A DNA stretch of 54,541 bases from a virus: positions 1 through 54,541 of the IMG/VR virus record IMGVR_UViG_3300025133_000137; one strand, 5' to 3'. Position 1 is the first letter of the stretch, and every line of letters begins with the position of its first letter. Shown here piece by piece: positions 15,576 to 23,516 of the stretch. The notes under the pieces were generated by a model. It worked only from the letters and a program-made list of their open reading frames with translations, had not been told where the DNA came from and searched no databases. Both the position numbers and the translations under genes were made by a program.

Positions 15576-18026
15576 TTAAACGGTTGACCAGCGTTCTCCT
15601 ATATGAGCCTCGGCTGTAAAGGTAACGGCTAATTCCGGTACTCTACGGGTGAGGTGTGTAGTGATGGCATCCCTGGCCCAAACGGCATCCTGCTCTTTTA
15701 CTGTAAACAAAACCGCATCGTGTAGCTGGTTAACTAATCCAGTGCGTTCCTTAAAGCGGAAGGGTAGATGCTTAAGAACATCCAACATCCCAAGGGCTAC
15801 AATGGAAAAGCCTCCAGCTTGAACACCAAAGTTCACGATAGCATTGAAGTCTGTTAGGTCTGCGAAGTAACGTCTACGCCCTAAGACCGCTTCCTCTACG
15901 TACCCATCCCTTCGACAGTCACGTACTACATCGGCCCACCAAGCACTGAACTCGGGGGCAGCTTGCATCCACTTGTGGTGTAGGGCTCTGACCTGGCGCA
16001 GTGAGTAGTGACCGTATAGAAGCTCACCGTTGTCCCCCTCTGCTTTAGTCAGAATCTCATGGACCTTAGGGGGAGCCGCACCGTAGAGAGAAGCGAAGCA
16101 GATGGTCTTGGATAGATCTCTTAGCTTCTTAAAGGGTCCTGTCCCTTTCTCGAACTTGTTGTGGGGTGCCCCACTCGCCTTCCAGAACTCCTGACCAAAC
16201 ATCATTTGTCCAGTTAGATTGTGGGGATCTATCTCTTTTCTCTCAAATGCATCTAAGTAGTGGGTCGCCCCAGCTAGTGCAGCAGCTAAGCGTAGCTCAA
16301 GCTGATCGAAGTCAGCTCCGACAAAGACACATCCTGGTGGGGGGATAAACATATCCCGAAGCTTGTAAGGAATGTTCTGGAAGTTCGGGTTGCTTGAGCT
16401 TAGCCTCCCCGTGATAGTCCCGGTCACATTGTAGTCAGGGTAAACGTAACCATCCCTGACTAGCTCTAAGTTCTCGGGGGCTAGCTTAGCGATATAGGTA
16501 TTGATTAGCTTGGCTGCTTTCCGATAACCACGCAACGCTCTGATGACTTCCTTCTGCTCGTCGTCCACTAGGGGGTTGGTAATCAGAGAGCGAAGCGCAG
16601 CGTCATTAGCACTGGGCTCACCAGTATCTGTGTAAGAGTGAGGAGGTAGATACCACTTGTCAAACAACAACCGCTGTACTTGAGCGGGGCTGTTGGGGTT
16701 AGGAGTTTCATCTCCAAGCAAAGTCTTTAGCACAAGGTGATGCTTCTCTACCTCTACCTTTAGCTTCTCGTGATGCTCCTTACGTCTGCCCTCATCGATC
16801 CGCATACCAAGCCGATGCATCCCAACGCACATGTCTTGGAGCTTGGCATCCACATCATAGAGACTCTTCTGCTTACGCAGGTTGGCTCCTCTTAGTAAGG
16901 GCTTGGTTATCCGAGCAGTCACACAGACGTCTGTCATGCAATAGTCATGAAGTTCTTTATCTTGAGAAGCTGTGGTCGCCGTATGGTCTGCTTTCCAAGC
17001 GGGTACATCAGTCAGGACAGAGCCAATGTAGCCTAAGCCATGCGGGTATTCCCCTTCCGCTAATCGGTGCAGCAGGATAGTATCTACCAGCGGAGTAGGA
17101 GTGACATTAAAATGCTGTTCGATTACTATCCGATCATAGTAACCGGCGTTGTGGCCAACTTTACAGATGGTGGGATCAACGAAGAATTCAGAGAGGAGCC
17201 GTCTGATCTCCTTCTCTTCAGCGGGGAGGTAGAACTTCGTCACGCCATCGATAGACAGAAGCGGGACCAGAAGTACTTCATCCTCTGTGCCGAGTCCGAT
17301 ACACCGTAGTCCTGCTGTAAGGGGTTCTAGAGCGTCCGTCTCCACATCGTAGGCTACCGCTCGCCGTGAGTCTCTACACCGCTGTATGAACTCATGAAGG
17401 TAGGTTCCGGACGGGAAGAAGATACGCTTCGGGTTCTTCCAGTTCAGCTTCCCCTCGAAGTGACGGAAAGCTTTGGCCACATCCCGCCAGAAGATAGGCT
17501 TCCATATCATGTTGTACAGGGCATAAGCAGGGTGGAACGTAGGCAATATCTTAAACCCATTGTTCGAGGTAGGTCCTCCGCGTACCGCACTAAGGCTTGG
17601 GTTCCCTGGTAGTACTGCTTTCGTAGCGAGAGAACCGAAGCTGATTATGTTTGAGTACTGACTAAGCTCATGCTCTAGTCGAGGACGGCAGCATTCCATT
17701 GGGGTGGGGGACTTGTTCTTCCTGCTACGGTTTTGTTTCTTTAGCTTGGCTGTGAATTCTTTCTCGTTGTCATTAGGGAATCTACAGCCACAGACGTTAG
17801 TCCAGGCTACGTCATGCCTTTCTTTTCCGCAGGCTCCGATAGCTTCTACAGCCGCCACAGCAGAGGGTCCAACGAAGGGACGACCATAGATTGTTTCCTG
17901 TTTACCGGGTGCGTCACCAACGATGATGGTATCGCTTGTGTTTAACTCACCGAAGACGGGAGCCCATGAACCCTTCTTTTCCCAGAATTCTTTAAGCGGA
18001 CACTCGTCACATCTAGGTTCACTCAC
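15576..18026 (-). CDS. polA: Uracil-DNA glycosylase / family A DNA polymerase fusion
   Basis: An 816-residue replicative polymerase with an unusual N-terminus. Residues 1-190 match family 4/5-type uracil-DNA glycosylase: GDAPGKQE (37-44), FHPAY (164-168), and four cysteines (C6, C9, C81, C112/113) placed to hold an Fe-S cluster. Residues about 222-400 carry a DEDDy 3'-5' exonuclease: DVETD (227-231), GHNAGYYD, and HDYCMTD. The rest is a PolA palm and fingers: TGRLSSSNPNFQNIP, GADFDQLELR, RDLSKTICFASLYG (Phe at the position equal to E. coli F762) and QLHDAVLF. There is no 5' nuclease domain. SPO1-type polymerases are known to carry UDG-like domains. It overlaps its upstream neighbour by 4 bases. 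Confidence 0.93.
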   Translation of the reverse strand: MSEPRCDECPLKEFWEKKGSWAPVFGELNTSDTIIVGDAPGKQETIYGRPFVGPSAVAAVEAIGACGKERHDVAWTNVCGCRFPNDNEKEFTAKLKKQNRSRKNKSPTPMECCRPRLEHELSQYSNIISFGSLATKAVLPGNPSLSAVRGGPTSNNGFKILPTFHPAYALYNMIWKPIFWRDVAKAFRHFEGKLNWKNPKRIFFPSGTYLHEFIQRCRDSRRAVAYDVETDALEPLTAGLRCIGLGTEDEVLLVPLLSIDGVTKFYLPAEEKEIRRLLSEFFVDPTICKVGHNAGYYDRIVIEQHFNVTPTPLVDTILLHRLAEGEYPHGLGYIGSVLTDVPAWKADHTATTASQDKELHDYCMTDVCVTARITKPLLRGANLRKQKSLYDVDAKLQDMCVGMHRLGMRIDEGRRKEHHEKLKVEVEKHHLVLKTLLGDETPNPNSPAQVQRLLFDKWYLPPHSYTDTGEPSANDAALRSLITNPLVDDEQKEVIRALRGYRKAAKLINTYIAKLAPENLELVRDGYVYPDYNVTGTITGRLSSSNPNFQNIPYKLRDMFIPPPGCVFVGADFDQLELRLAAALAGATHYLDAFERKEIDPHNLTGQMMFGQEFWKASGAPHNKFEKGTGPFKKLRDLSKTICFASLYGAAPPKVHEILTKAEGDNGELLYGHYSLRQVRALHHKWMQAAPEFSAWWADVVRDCRRDGYVEEAVLGRRRYFADLTDFNAIVNFGVQAGGFSIVALGMLDVLKHLPFRFKERTGLVNQLHDAVLFTVKEQDAVWARDAITTHLTRRVPELAVTFTAEAHIGERWSTV

Positions 18027-18289
18027 CGGTCCCTCCGAGGGCTGGGTTCAAAGAGTCCATCTAGGTCCTCGGGAGAAAACTTAAGGATCTTATTCAGTTG
18101 AGTAAAAAATTCCATGGGCGTTTCTAATATCCACACAGGCTTCTTCCTTCCAAGAAGCCATAGTGCTAGAGCATGAGAAGATTCAACTGCTACGATATGG
18201 TCAACGTTCACCCATAGAAAGTTCGAGGGCGTTACCATATTGTTAGGGCAGTCTGGGGTGACTTGGATAAAGCGAAGTTCGGATTTCAT
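18023..18289 (-). CDS. Hypothetical protein upstream of polymerase
   Basis: An 88-residue protein of unknown function. It is a mixed alpha/beta sequence starting MKSELRFIQVTPDCPNN, with a central IVAVESSHALALWLL and an ending rich in Arg. Its stop overlaps the polymerase start (ATGA), so it is co-translated with it. AGGAGAATG precedes its ATG. A short phage polymerase accessory role is possible but unsupported. Confidence 0.65.
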   Translation of the reverse strand: MKSELRFIQVTPDCPNNMVTPSNFLWVNVDHIVAVESSHALALWLLGRKKPVWILETPMEFFTQLNKILKFSPEDLDGLFEPSPRRDR

Positions 18290-18309
18290 TTCATTCTCCT
18301 AAACACAAA

Positions 18310-18366
18310 CATCCCCCCTCCCGAGGAGCAGGGAGACATGGGAAACCCAAGGCAGGAGGGGGGATG
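18310..18366 (-). terminator. 12-bp perfect inverted repeat, terminator or attenuator hairpin
   Basis: CATCCCCCCTCC (18310-18321) pairs perfectly with GGAGGGGGGATG (18355-18366). The 33-base loop contains a small inner TGGG/CCCA pairing. Read leftward it lies after the ssDNA-binding candidate and is followed by a T-rich run (TTTGTGTTTAGG). It fills the only sizeable gap (93 bases) in this part of the operon, so it probably lowers transcription into the polymerase gene or protects the upstream mRNA end. Confidence 0.65.
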
Positions 18367-18382
18367 CGAGTGACTTGATATA

Positions 18383-18970
18383 CTACAGATCGATGAAGTC
18401 TAAGGGGTCGGTTGTATCTGTTTCTGGGGTGGCTGGCCGGACAACAACTGGAGTTCCGTTGTCCCCTTCGTCCACTTCTTCCACTTCAATACCACTGGTG
18501 TCTTCTGCGAAGCTGGCTGCAAGAGCCGTCAATGTTTCGTATTGCTGAGGAGTGAGGAACTTCTTGATAGGCCATTCATGTTCATTGATGGCAGGCTCAT
18601 ACTCATAGTATGCTACCTTCCCTACACAGTTCTTCTTGCACCAAGCAAGCAGAGTAGTCTTGCCGGTAACCTTTCCAGTAAGCTTACTCTCACCAACACC
18701 CATACTGAGCAGTGCTGTCTTCCAGAAGCTCATCCGCTGGAAGTACTTCTCCTCTCCTAACTCTGCCCGGTCAAGGATGTTAAGCCCATCTCGCACAGTG
18801 CAACCCTTATGCTTACCTTCATCAACAACCATGTTGAATTCAATACGCTGGTTCCCTGCGTTGGTTTCTCGTTGGCTAACCGAGATGACTCGGGTTCGGT
18901 AAAGACCCTTCTCAGGGATGGGTCGGACGCTACCAGATGCAGTAACGCCAGTAAAATCTAATTCGAACAT
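18383..18970 (-). CDS. DUF669-like protein, putative ssDNA-binding protein
   Basis: A 195-residue protein. The N-terminal 130 residues are a beta-rich domain (YRTRVISVSQRETNAGNQRIEFNM) resembling the DUF669 family of phage proteins found beside Sak-type recombinases and thought to bind ssDNA. The C-terminal 45 residues are acidic and low-complexity, ending in DPLDFIDL. An acidic tail with a hydrophobic tip is typical of SSB proteins that recruit partners. It is 9 bases downstream of the Sak4-like ATPase. AGGAGAACAT precedes the ATG. Confidence 0.7.
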   Translation of the reverse strand: MFELDFTGVTASGSVRPIPEKGLYRTRVISVSQRETNAGNQRIEFNMVVDEGKHKGCTVRDGLNILDRAELGEEKYFQRMSFWKTALLSMGVGESKLTGKVTGKTTLLAWCKKNCVGKVAYYEYEPAINEHEWPIKKFLTPQQYETLTALAASFAEDTSGIEVEEVDEGDNGTPVVVRPATPETDTTDPLDFIDL

Positions 18971-18978
18971 ATGTTCTC

Positions 18979-19908
18979 CTAGAGTTCAACAGTTTCAAAA
19001 CTGTCTATGAATGTATTGATTATGTTTGTATTGTGGTACGCTAGTCTTGCCCGATCGAATGCATCTGACAAGGCCCACCGTACATGTTTCTGATTCTTAT
19101 CCTTTAGCTGATTAGCTACTTTAGTTAGTATCTTCTTATAGTCAGGGTCCTCCTTTCTCATCTCTTCTAGTATCACTGGGTAAAGTTTATCGACTACCTT
19201 CTCTGTCCACCCAAGCTCCTTGGGTCGAGGGAGGGAGTAGCCTGCTGCAATCAGCATCTCTCTAAGGTTCAGGGAGAAGATACCGGGACAGATGCTCAGC
19301 CTGTCTCCAGTCACGTAGTGCTCATCCGGTGCTACCTGATAAACATATGGCCAACTCCCACCATAGTCAGGGTTGTAAGTAACCCTAGCTACGAAGTCTA
19401 CCAGGGCTGGTAGCTTCTCGGGTAGCTTATGCCCACCGATGGACGGAGAGCCGGGGATGTACTTAACCCCACCTACCTTCTTAACCTCACGAGGAGGCTG
19501 CTCATGCATGGTCAGGAACACATGGCATGGGAGCTTACGAGCTAGGTCACGGAACTCACACACCCTGTCGGATAGGACAGCGTATGCATCCCATACAATC
19601 TTGTGTGTCTTACGTAGCTTAGTGAGTTCAGCATCAGCGATGATACTAAAGTCATCAATGATGATGGCAGAGTACTGAGCTACATTGGTTTTCTTATCAC
19701 TTAGAACTTGAAGCAGTTGCTCCACGTCCACTGCTTCTAAGCAAGCAGGCTCCCAGTCGATCCAACTCTTACATGAGAGTCCTCCCCTTGGAGCGATGAA
19801 CAAGCCATTCGGGAATGCTCTCAAGGTTGCTAAGGTTTTACCTGTCTTTGGTCGTCCGTATAGGATACCGAACACAGGGTTTTGTTTAGAGTTACTTCTA
19901 GCGTTCAT
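18979..19908 (-). CDS. Sak4/RecA-like phage ATPase (AAA_24 type)
   Basis: A 309-residue ATPase. The Walker A GRPKTGKT is at residues 18-25 and the Walker B AIIIDD at 81-86. The sequence matches the RecA-fold, Sak4/AAA_24-type proteins common in phage recombination modules, which work with an SSB to anneal or pair single strands. I chose ATG 19908 (MNARSNSK) because GGGGAG lies about 7 bases upstream and it follows the nuclease stop by one base; the longer frame overlaps that gene. Its neighbours, a Cas4-like nuclease and an SSB-like protein, complete a recombination set. Confidence 0.8.
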   Translation of the reverse strand: MNARSNSKQNPVFGILYGRPKTGKTLATLRAFPNGLFIAPRGGLSCKSWIDWEPACLEAVDVEQLLQVLSDKKTNVAQYSAIIIDDFSIIADAELTKLRKTHKIVWDAYAVLSDRVCEFRDLARKLPCHVFLTMHEQPPREVKKVGGVKYIPGSPSIGGHKLPEKLPALVDFVARVTYNPDYGGSWPYVYQVAPDEHYVTGDRLSICPGIFSLNLREMLIAAGYSLPRPKELGWTEKVVDKLYPVILEEMRKEDPDYKKILTKVANQLKDKNQKHVRWALSDAFDRARLAYHNTNIINTFIDSFETVEL

Positions 19909-19909
19909 A

Positions 19910-20737
19910 CTATTCTCCCCACTTACAAATGTTTGCTTTGGGACATTCCCCATACGGTGTCCAACAGGCTGTCTCGTGATAGACTGCGGGCCATTCATTA
20001 GGAGGAAGGTCTTTGTACTTCCTGATTATTCTCTCTGCGTATATGATTGTTTGTTTTAAGTCTTGTACTGCTACTGGTGCTGATTCTAATGTTGGTCTTG
20101 TAAACTCGAATTTCCCATCGAGGCTCTTGGGGAATTGTAGCATGTTCAGCATCACCCCTGCAAACTTTTTACCCCACAATTTTCGACCGAACAACTGATA
20201 GCCCAGCATCTGACCGGACAATGCGTACCGCTTGACAACCTTCGGAGCGATGCGTGCCGTGGACTTGTGGTCGATAATGTGGACGTTTCCACCCTTGTCC
20301 GCAACGATGAGGTCAGCTCGCTGAGTATACAGGTAGGTCGTATCTAATTCCTCATCATAGACATTAGCCCTAAGCTCCCTCTCTACCCCTAGTATCTCCC
20401 ACTGTTCTGCATTCCAATGGAACTCATAGTTCTCTACAACCCTTTGAGCTATCTCTGCAAACTGCATCCAAAGCTCACTACCTGTTCGAGCGTACTCCTG
20501 AATGGACAAACAAGTAATAGCTTCCCCTGCTCTGTACCATTCATCGGGGTCTTCCCCTCTCTGCTCTGACTGCATCCGTTTGTAGTGGTGGGCTAGTCCT
20601 ATGTGAACAAGGGCCCCCTTCACTAGAGCGGGCTTATCCCAATCTGTTCCTAGTGCATAGAGTCTAGGGCATCTCAATACTGTCTGTAGTCTATGCCATC
20701 CTGCTTCGGATGGTCCTGCGTTAAGTAACTTCTTCAT
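19910..20737 (-). CDS. Cas4/RecB-like PD-(D/E)XK exonuclease with Fe-S cysteines
   Basis: A 275-residue nuclease. The RecB-type motifs appear in order: VHIGL with His45, RADLIV with Asp142, IDHKS with Asp156/Lys158, and SGQMLGY with the Q-x3-Y pair near 176-180. Cys23 plus three C-terminal cysteines (CWTPYGECPKANIC) are placed as in the AddB/Cas4 Fe-S cluster. I chose ATG 20737 because GAGGA lies 6 bases upstream and it overlaps the stop of the zinc-finger gene as ATGA; ATG 20755 has no ribosome site. Likely a recombination exonuclease. Its first residues are duplicated upstream (see the 23-bp repeat). Confidence 0.82.
   Translation of the reverse strand: MKKLLNAGPSEAGWHRLQTVLRCPRLYALGTDWDKPALVKGALVHIGLAHHYKRMQSEQRGEDPDEWYRAGEAITCLSIQEYARTGSELWMQFAEIAQRVVENYEFHWNAEQWEILGVERELRANVYDEELDTTYLYTQRADLIVADKGGNVHIIDHKSTARIAPKVVKRYALSGQMLGYQLFGRKLWGKKFAGVMLNMLQFPKSLDGKFEFTRPTLESAPVAVQDLKQTIIYAERIIRKYKDLPPNEWPAVYHETACWTPYGECPKANICKWGE
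20706..20728 (-). repeat. 23-bp direct repeat, copy 1 (inside nuclease start)
   Basis: These 23 bases are identical to 20919-20941, 213 bases away. Here they encode residues LLNAGPSE near the N-terminus of the nuclease. The second copy encodes the same peptide in a short leader frame upstream of the zinc-finger gene. Confidence 0.95.
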
Positions 20738-20919
20738 GATCTTCCTCGGTGCCATGCGATGATGGCTAAATCTTCCGCAACTTTTTTCCGTTCTTTGTGT
20801 ACATTTAATAGTTCCTTCCCACTCTTTTTTGTGGTGCAGGGGTCATACTTCTTCGCGCCACACTTTGGGCAGTCTCGCATTAGGCTGTACTCATTGGGGT
20901 CGGGCCAACTACTACTCAT
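20734..20919 (-). CDS. Small zinc-finger protein (C-x2-C-x7-C-x12-H)
   Basis: A 61-residue protein with C17, C20, C28 and H41 in the order CPKCGAKKYDPC...VHKERK. This pattern is seen in small phage and actinobacterial zinc-binding proteins and as a module attached to nucleases. The start at 20919 overlaps a 13-codon leader frame and has only a weak ribosome site, so it is probably expressed by coupling. It is flanked by the two copies of a 23-bp repeat and appears inserted between the methylase gene and the nuclease. Confidence 0.7.
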   Translation of the reverse strand: MSSSWPDPNEYSLMRDCPKCGAKKYDPCTTKKSGKELLNVHKERKKVAEDLAIIAWHRGRS

Positions 20920-20953
20920 CGGATGGTCCTGCGTTAAGTAATTGCTTAGTCAT
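20912..20953 (-). other. 13-codon leader frame, apparent remnant of the nuclease start
   Basis: ATG at 20953, 1 base after the methylase stop and behind a good AGGAG, reads MTKQLLNAGPSDE and stops at 20912-20914. The nuclease itself begins MKKLLNAGPSEAG. The leader therefore looks like the original start region of the nuclease, cut off by insertion of the zinc-finger gene and now able to couple translation into it. Confidence 0.6.
20919..20941 (-). repeat. 23-bp direct repeat, copy 2 (leader frame)
   Basis: Exact match to 20706-20728. It lies in the leader frame and its end contains the ATG of the zinc-finger gene. Confidence 0.95.
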
Positions 20954-20954
20954 G

Positions 20955-21503
20955 CTATCTCCTGGGTAGGTCAGTTGCAGTTGTGAACTGTGGGACACGT
21001 CGAGACTCATCGAAGATCAATAGACAAGACGGAGCAGGAGCAGTCCCGCTGAACTTAGGCCCAAGAGGTGAGCCGAACTTGATTCTACCCTTGATAAGCC
21101 GTATCTCTGCTGCCTTCATAGCCCAGTCATGCCACCACCTAGTGTCACTACGGACAAAGGTGAGCACCACAACAGTGCAACCCTTCAAGCTTTCCCGGTA
21201 AGCTTTCTCTATCCACTTACCTATGTCCTTTCCATAGGGGGGGTTAAGCCATACCGCACCAGTATAACCAGTCATTTCCCTTGCCCAATCAAAGTGAAGG
21301 GAACCCTCGATGGTATTCCAGCCTTGACTTAGGTCACAACTGTGTCTTGCAATGTAATGGAGGCACTTAGCATTCTCGGCAGTAGCCGCTGCGTCTAACC
21401 CAAAGCTAAACTCCTCATGCAGTGCATCGTACAAAGCTTGGGGGGTTTCCCAGTCCTGTCTCTTCGATGAGTGTAATTGATCTTCATTCCATGCTGTCGT
21501 CAT
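20955..21503 (-). CDS. dam: Phage DNA N6-adenine methyltransferase (Dam type)
   Basis: A 182-residue enzyme. NPPY at residues 87-90 is the catalytic motif of adenine-N6 methylases. The N-terminal SKRQDWETPQALYDALHEEF and GLDAAATAENAKC are characteristic of the small phage Dam family (about 170-200 residues), in which the latter segment binds S-adenosylmethionine. It likely methylates phage DNA against host restriction or marks replication. No partner endonuclease is present. The gene ends 1 base before the leader frame that precedes the zinc-finger gene. Confidence 0.88.
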   Translation of the reverse strand: MTTAWNEDQLHSSKRQDWETPQALYDALHEEFSFGLDAAATAENAKCLHYIARHSCDLSQGWNTIEGSLHFDWAREMTGYTGAVWLNPPYGKDIGKWIEKAYRESLKGCTVVVLTFVRSDTRWWHDWAMKAAEIRLIKGRIKFGSPLGPKFSGTAPAPSCLLIFDESRRVPQFTTATDLPRR

Positions 21504-21511
21504 CCTCTCTC

Positions 21512-21706
21512 CTAGTGTGGTTTAGGTGGACCTTGCTCACGGTTAAAGGGACCTCGGCTTGCATAAAGCTTAGTTAAAAGCCAGAACTCTGCTTGAGCTT
21601 TACGCGGTCGAAGATCCCGTCTTGCGTGTTCAGCTAGCGCGTCAGCTTCAGCCGGGGTTAGGTGGACCTGTAGGATTACAAACCCTTCCTTCTTGTTAGT
21701 TCCCAT
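21512..21706 (-). CDS. Small protein, possible ribbon-helix-helix fold
   Basis: A 64-residue protein. The opening strand-like GFVILQVHLTP followed by two helices (AEADALAEHARRDL, KAQAEFWLLTKLY) matches the strand-helix-helix layout of Arc/CopG-type DNA-binding proteins. The next gene upstream has the same layout. A DNA-binding role is inferred from this pattern only. Confidence 0.6.
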   Translation of the reverse strand: MGTNKKEGFVILQVHLTPAEADALAEHARRDLRPRKAQAEFWLLTKLYASRGPFNREQGPPKPH

Positions 21707-21709
21707 ACT

Positions 21710-21913
21710 TTACTCCTCCGTTGGGTAAATAATATTCTCTCCATCATTCAATAAGCCTTGACGAACGTACCGAATGATTTGTTTAGACCGTCCTCTATCC
21801 TCTCGATCAGCTATTAAATCAAGTGCAGTTAGGAGATGCTTAGGCATACGTAGGGTTACAAACCCTGAACCTTTGCGTCTCCATTCAGTCTTGACCTTCT
21901 TCTTCCGAGCCAT
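21710..21913 (-). CDS. Ribbon-helix-helix (CopG/Arc-like) DNA-binding protein
   Basis: A 67-residue protein with a basic N-terminus (MARKKKVKTEWRRK), one strand (GFVTLRMP), and two helices (KHLLTALDLIADRED, RSKQIIRYVRQGLL). This is the ribbon-helix-helix plan: dimers place the strand in the major groove and bind short palindromes. It overlaps the helicase stop by 29 bases. It is a candidate binder of the GGTGWCACC palindromes found in three promoters of this genome. Confidence 0.72.
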   Translation of the reverse strand: MARKKKVKTEWRRKGSGFVTLRMPKHLLTALDLIADREDRGRSKQIIRYVRQGLLNDGENIIYPTEE

Positions 21914-23516
21914 CTTGTACCTCCATTAGTTGTAGGATGTCTGCGATGACAGCATCCTCATCCTGTTCTCCTGCTAGCGTACTGGCTAAGCCAGCCGCTT
22001 CACTATCGTTTAGCGTACTACTCACTGCTTCAAGCTTGCCGAGTAGGATGTCAGCTACGTGCTCATCCACTGTACCCTCGGCTACCATGTACATAATTAG
22101 GACCGGACGAGTGGAACCCTTACGAGAAAAGCGTCCCTCTGCTTGGGTTACTTGTCCTGGGGTCCAGGGTAGTAAGGAGAAGATAGCTAGGTCTGTATGC
22201 TGTAGCCCATCTATCGCCTCACCGAAGGCATCGGTAGTACCAACGAAGATAGACGGCTCCTCGCAGGCAGCGTAGGCTGATACCATACTATCCCTTTCCT
22301 TAGTACTAACCCCACCATGACCCCACCATAAGGGAACATGATCGGGCTTCTTCTTCTCTAAGGCTGCGGCTATCCTCTCACAATCCGTACGCCGTCCGGT
22401 AAAGATTACCACCTTCTGCTTAGCATCGACAGCTTCGAGTACTGTCTCCACTACATAGGCCCGCTTCCTACTAGCAGCCTCTAGTAACCTCATCTCGAAG
22501 AGAGCTTGGACTCCGCTCTTGGCTGCTCGCTTAAGGTCAGCAGCAAAGGCAGCGGGTCTGTTCTGGTCTGCCCTGGACAGGTAGCATAGCTGTCTTCGCT
22601 TAGGGGGTAACTGCTTTGCCATCTCTGCGTACTTCACTACATGGCAAACCTCTTGGAGCCTAGCCTGTAGCTCTTCCTTATTCGACACACCGTTCTCATC
22701 CCAAGCTCCGTACTGGTTTTGAACTGCGTCACAATATCTCTTCTTAAACTCTAAGCTATGCCCCCAACAGTTAGGCTCAATCAAATCAAGTTGAGCCCAA
22801 AGGTCACCAAGGACATTACGGATAGGGGTAGCTGTTAAACCTAACCGACGCCTTGCAGCATGGGATAAACGCATAGCCGCAACAGCGATGTTATCAAGCA
22901 GACGATAACCCACAGAACCATCGCTTCTGATATGTTTCTCTTTACGCTTCCAACTCTTAGCCTTATGAATCTCATCGAACACCACCGAGAATCTGTTTTG
23001 TTTACCCCATCGAGTTAGCTCCCCTACCCAGTAGGGTAGGCACTCCCAACCAATGATGACCATGCGTACTTCTTTCCCTATCTTCTTGGGAGTCTGCCCC
23101 TCTAAGATTAGGGGTTGGATAAAAGATAACCGCTCTACCTCTCGCCTCCACTGTCGTCTAGCTGTAGCTCTAGTTATAATTACGATAGGTCCACCCCAGG
23201 CATCACTAAGGGACCAACAGATAGAGGTTGCAGTCTTACCAGCACCACAAGCGTGCCAAAGGTTAGACCCTAGTCTATCTTGAGCGTAGTGCCATGCTTC
23301 CTTTTGATAGTCGGTAAGCCAATCAGGAACCCAATCCCTTAGGGCTTTAGAAGGCTTGTCCCAAGGGGGCTCTGACTTAGCTTGGATAGGCTTACGAGTT
23401 AGTAGGTTACGGCAGTTAACCGGAGGCCCGACAGCTACGTCGGACCTCCTTACCTTTACTCCCGGTACATCATAGAGATACCGAGAACTAACTGAAGAGC
23501 TATACCTTAGCCGCAT
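21885..23516 (-). CDS. Superfamily-2 DNA helicase
   Basis: A 543-residue helicase. It shows Walker A GAGKTATS, the DEIH box (VVFDEIHKAK), motif III GLTATPIRN and motif VI QAEGRFSRKGS, all in order, as in SNF2/DEAD-like phage helicases. The second RecA lobe has KQKVVIFTGRRTDCERIA. I chose ATG 23516 because it follows an extended AAGGAGGAGAAGG; the frame extends upstream to 23549 with a poly-Arg stretch but no better site. It lies upstream of the recombination genes and probably serves replication or branch migration. Confidence 0.88.
   Translation of the reverse strand: MRLRYSSSVSSRYLYDVPGVKVRRSDVAVGPPVNCRNLLTRKPIQAKSEPPWDKPSKALRDWVPDWLTDYQKEAWHYAQDRLGSNLWHACGAGKTATSICWSLSDAWGGPIVIITRATARRQWRREVERLSFIQPLILEGQTPKKIGKEVRMVIIGWECLPYWVGELTRWGKQNRFSVVFDEIHKAKSWKRKEKHIRSDGSVGYRLLDNIAVAAMRLSHAARRRLGLTATPIRNVLGDLWAQLDLIEPNCWGHSLEFKKRYCDAVQNQYGAWDENGVSNKEELQARLQEVCHVVKYAEMAKQLPPKRRQLCYLSRADQNRPAAFAADLKRAAKSGVQALFEMRLLEAASRKRAYVVETVLEAVDAKQKVVIFTGRRTDCERIAAALEKKKPDHVPLWWGHGGVSTKERDSMVSAYAACEEPSIFVGTTDAFGEAIDGLQHTDLAIFSLLPWTPGQVTQAEGRFSRKGSTRPVLIMYMVAEGTVDEHVADILLGKLEAVSSTLNDSEAAGLASTLAGEQDEDAVIADILQLMEVQDGSEEEGQD

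Noticed and set aside
19909-19998. Longer N-terminus for the Sak4-like ATPase
   Set aside because: It overlaps the nuclease end by 90 bases and lacks a ribosome site, whereas ATG 19908 has GGGGAG and starts one base after that stop.
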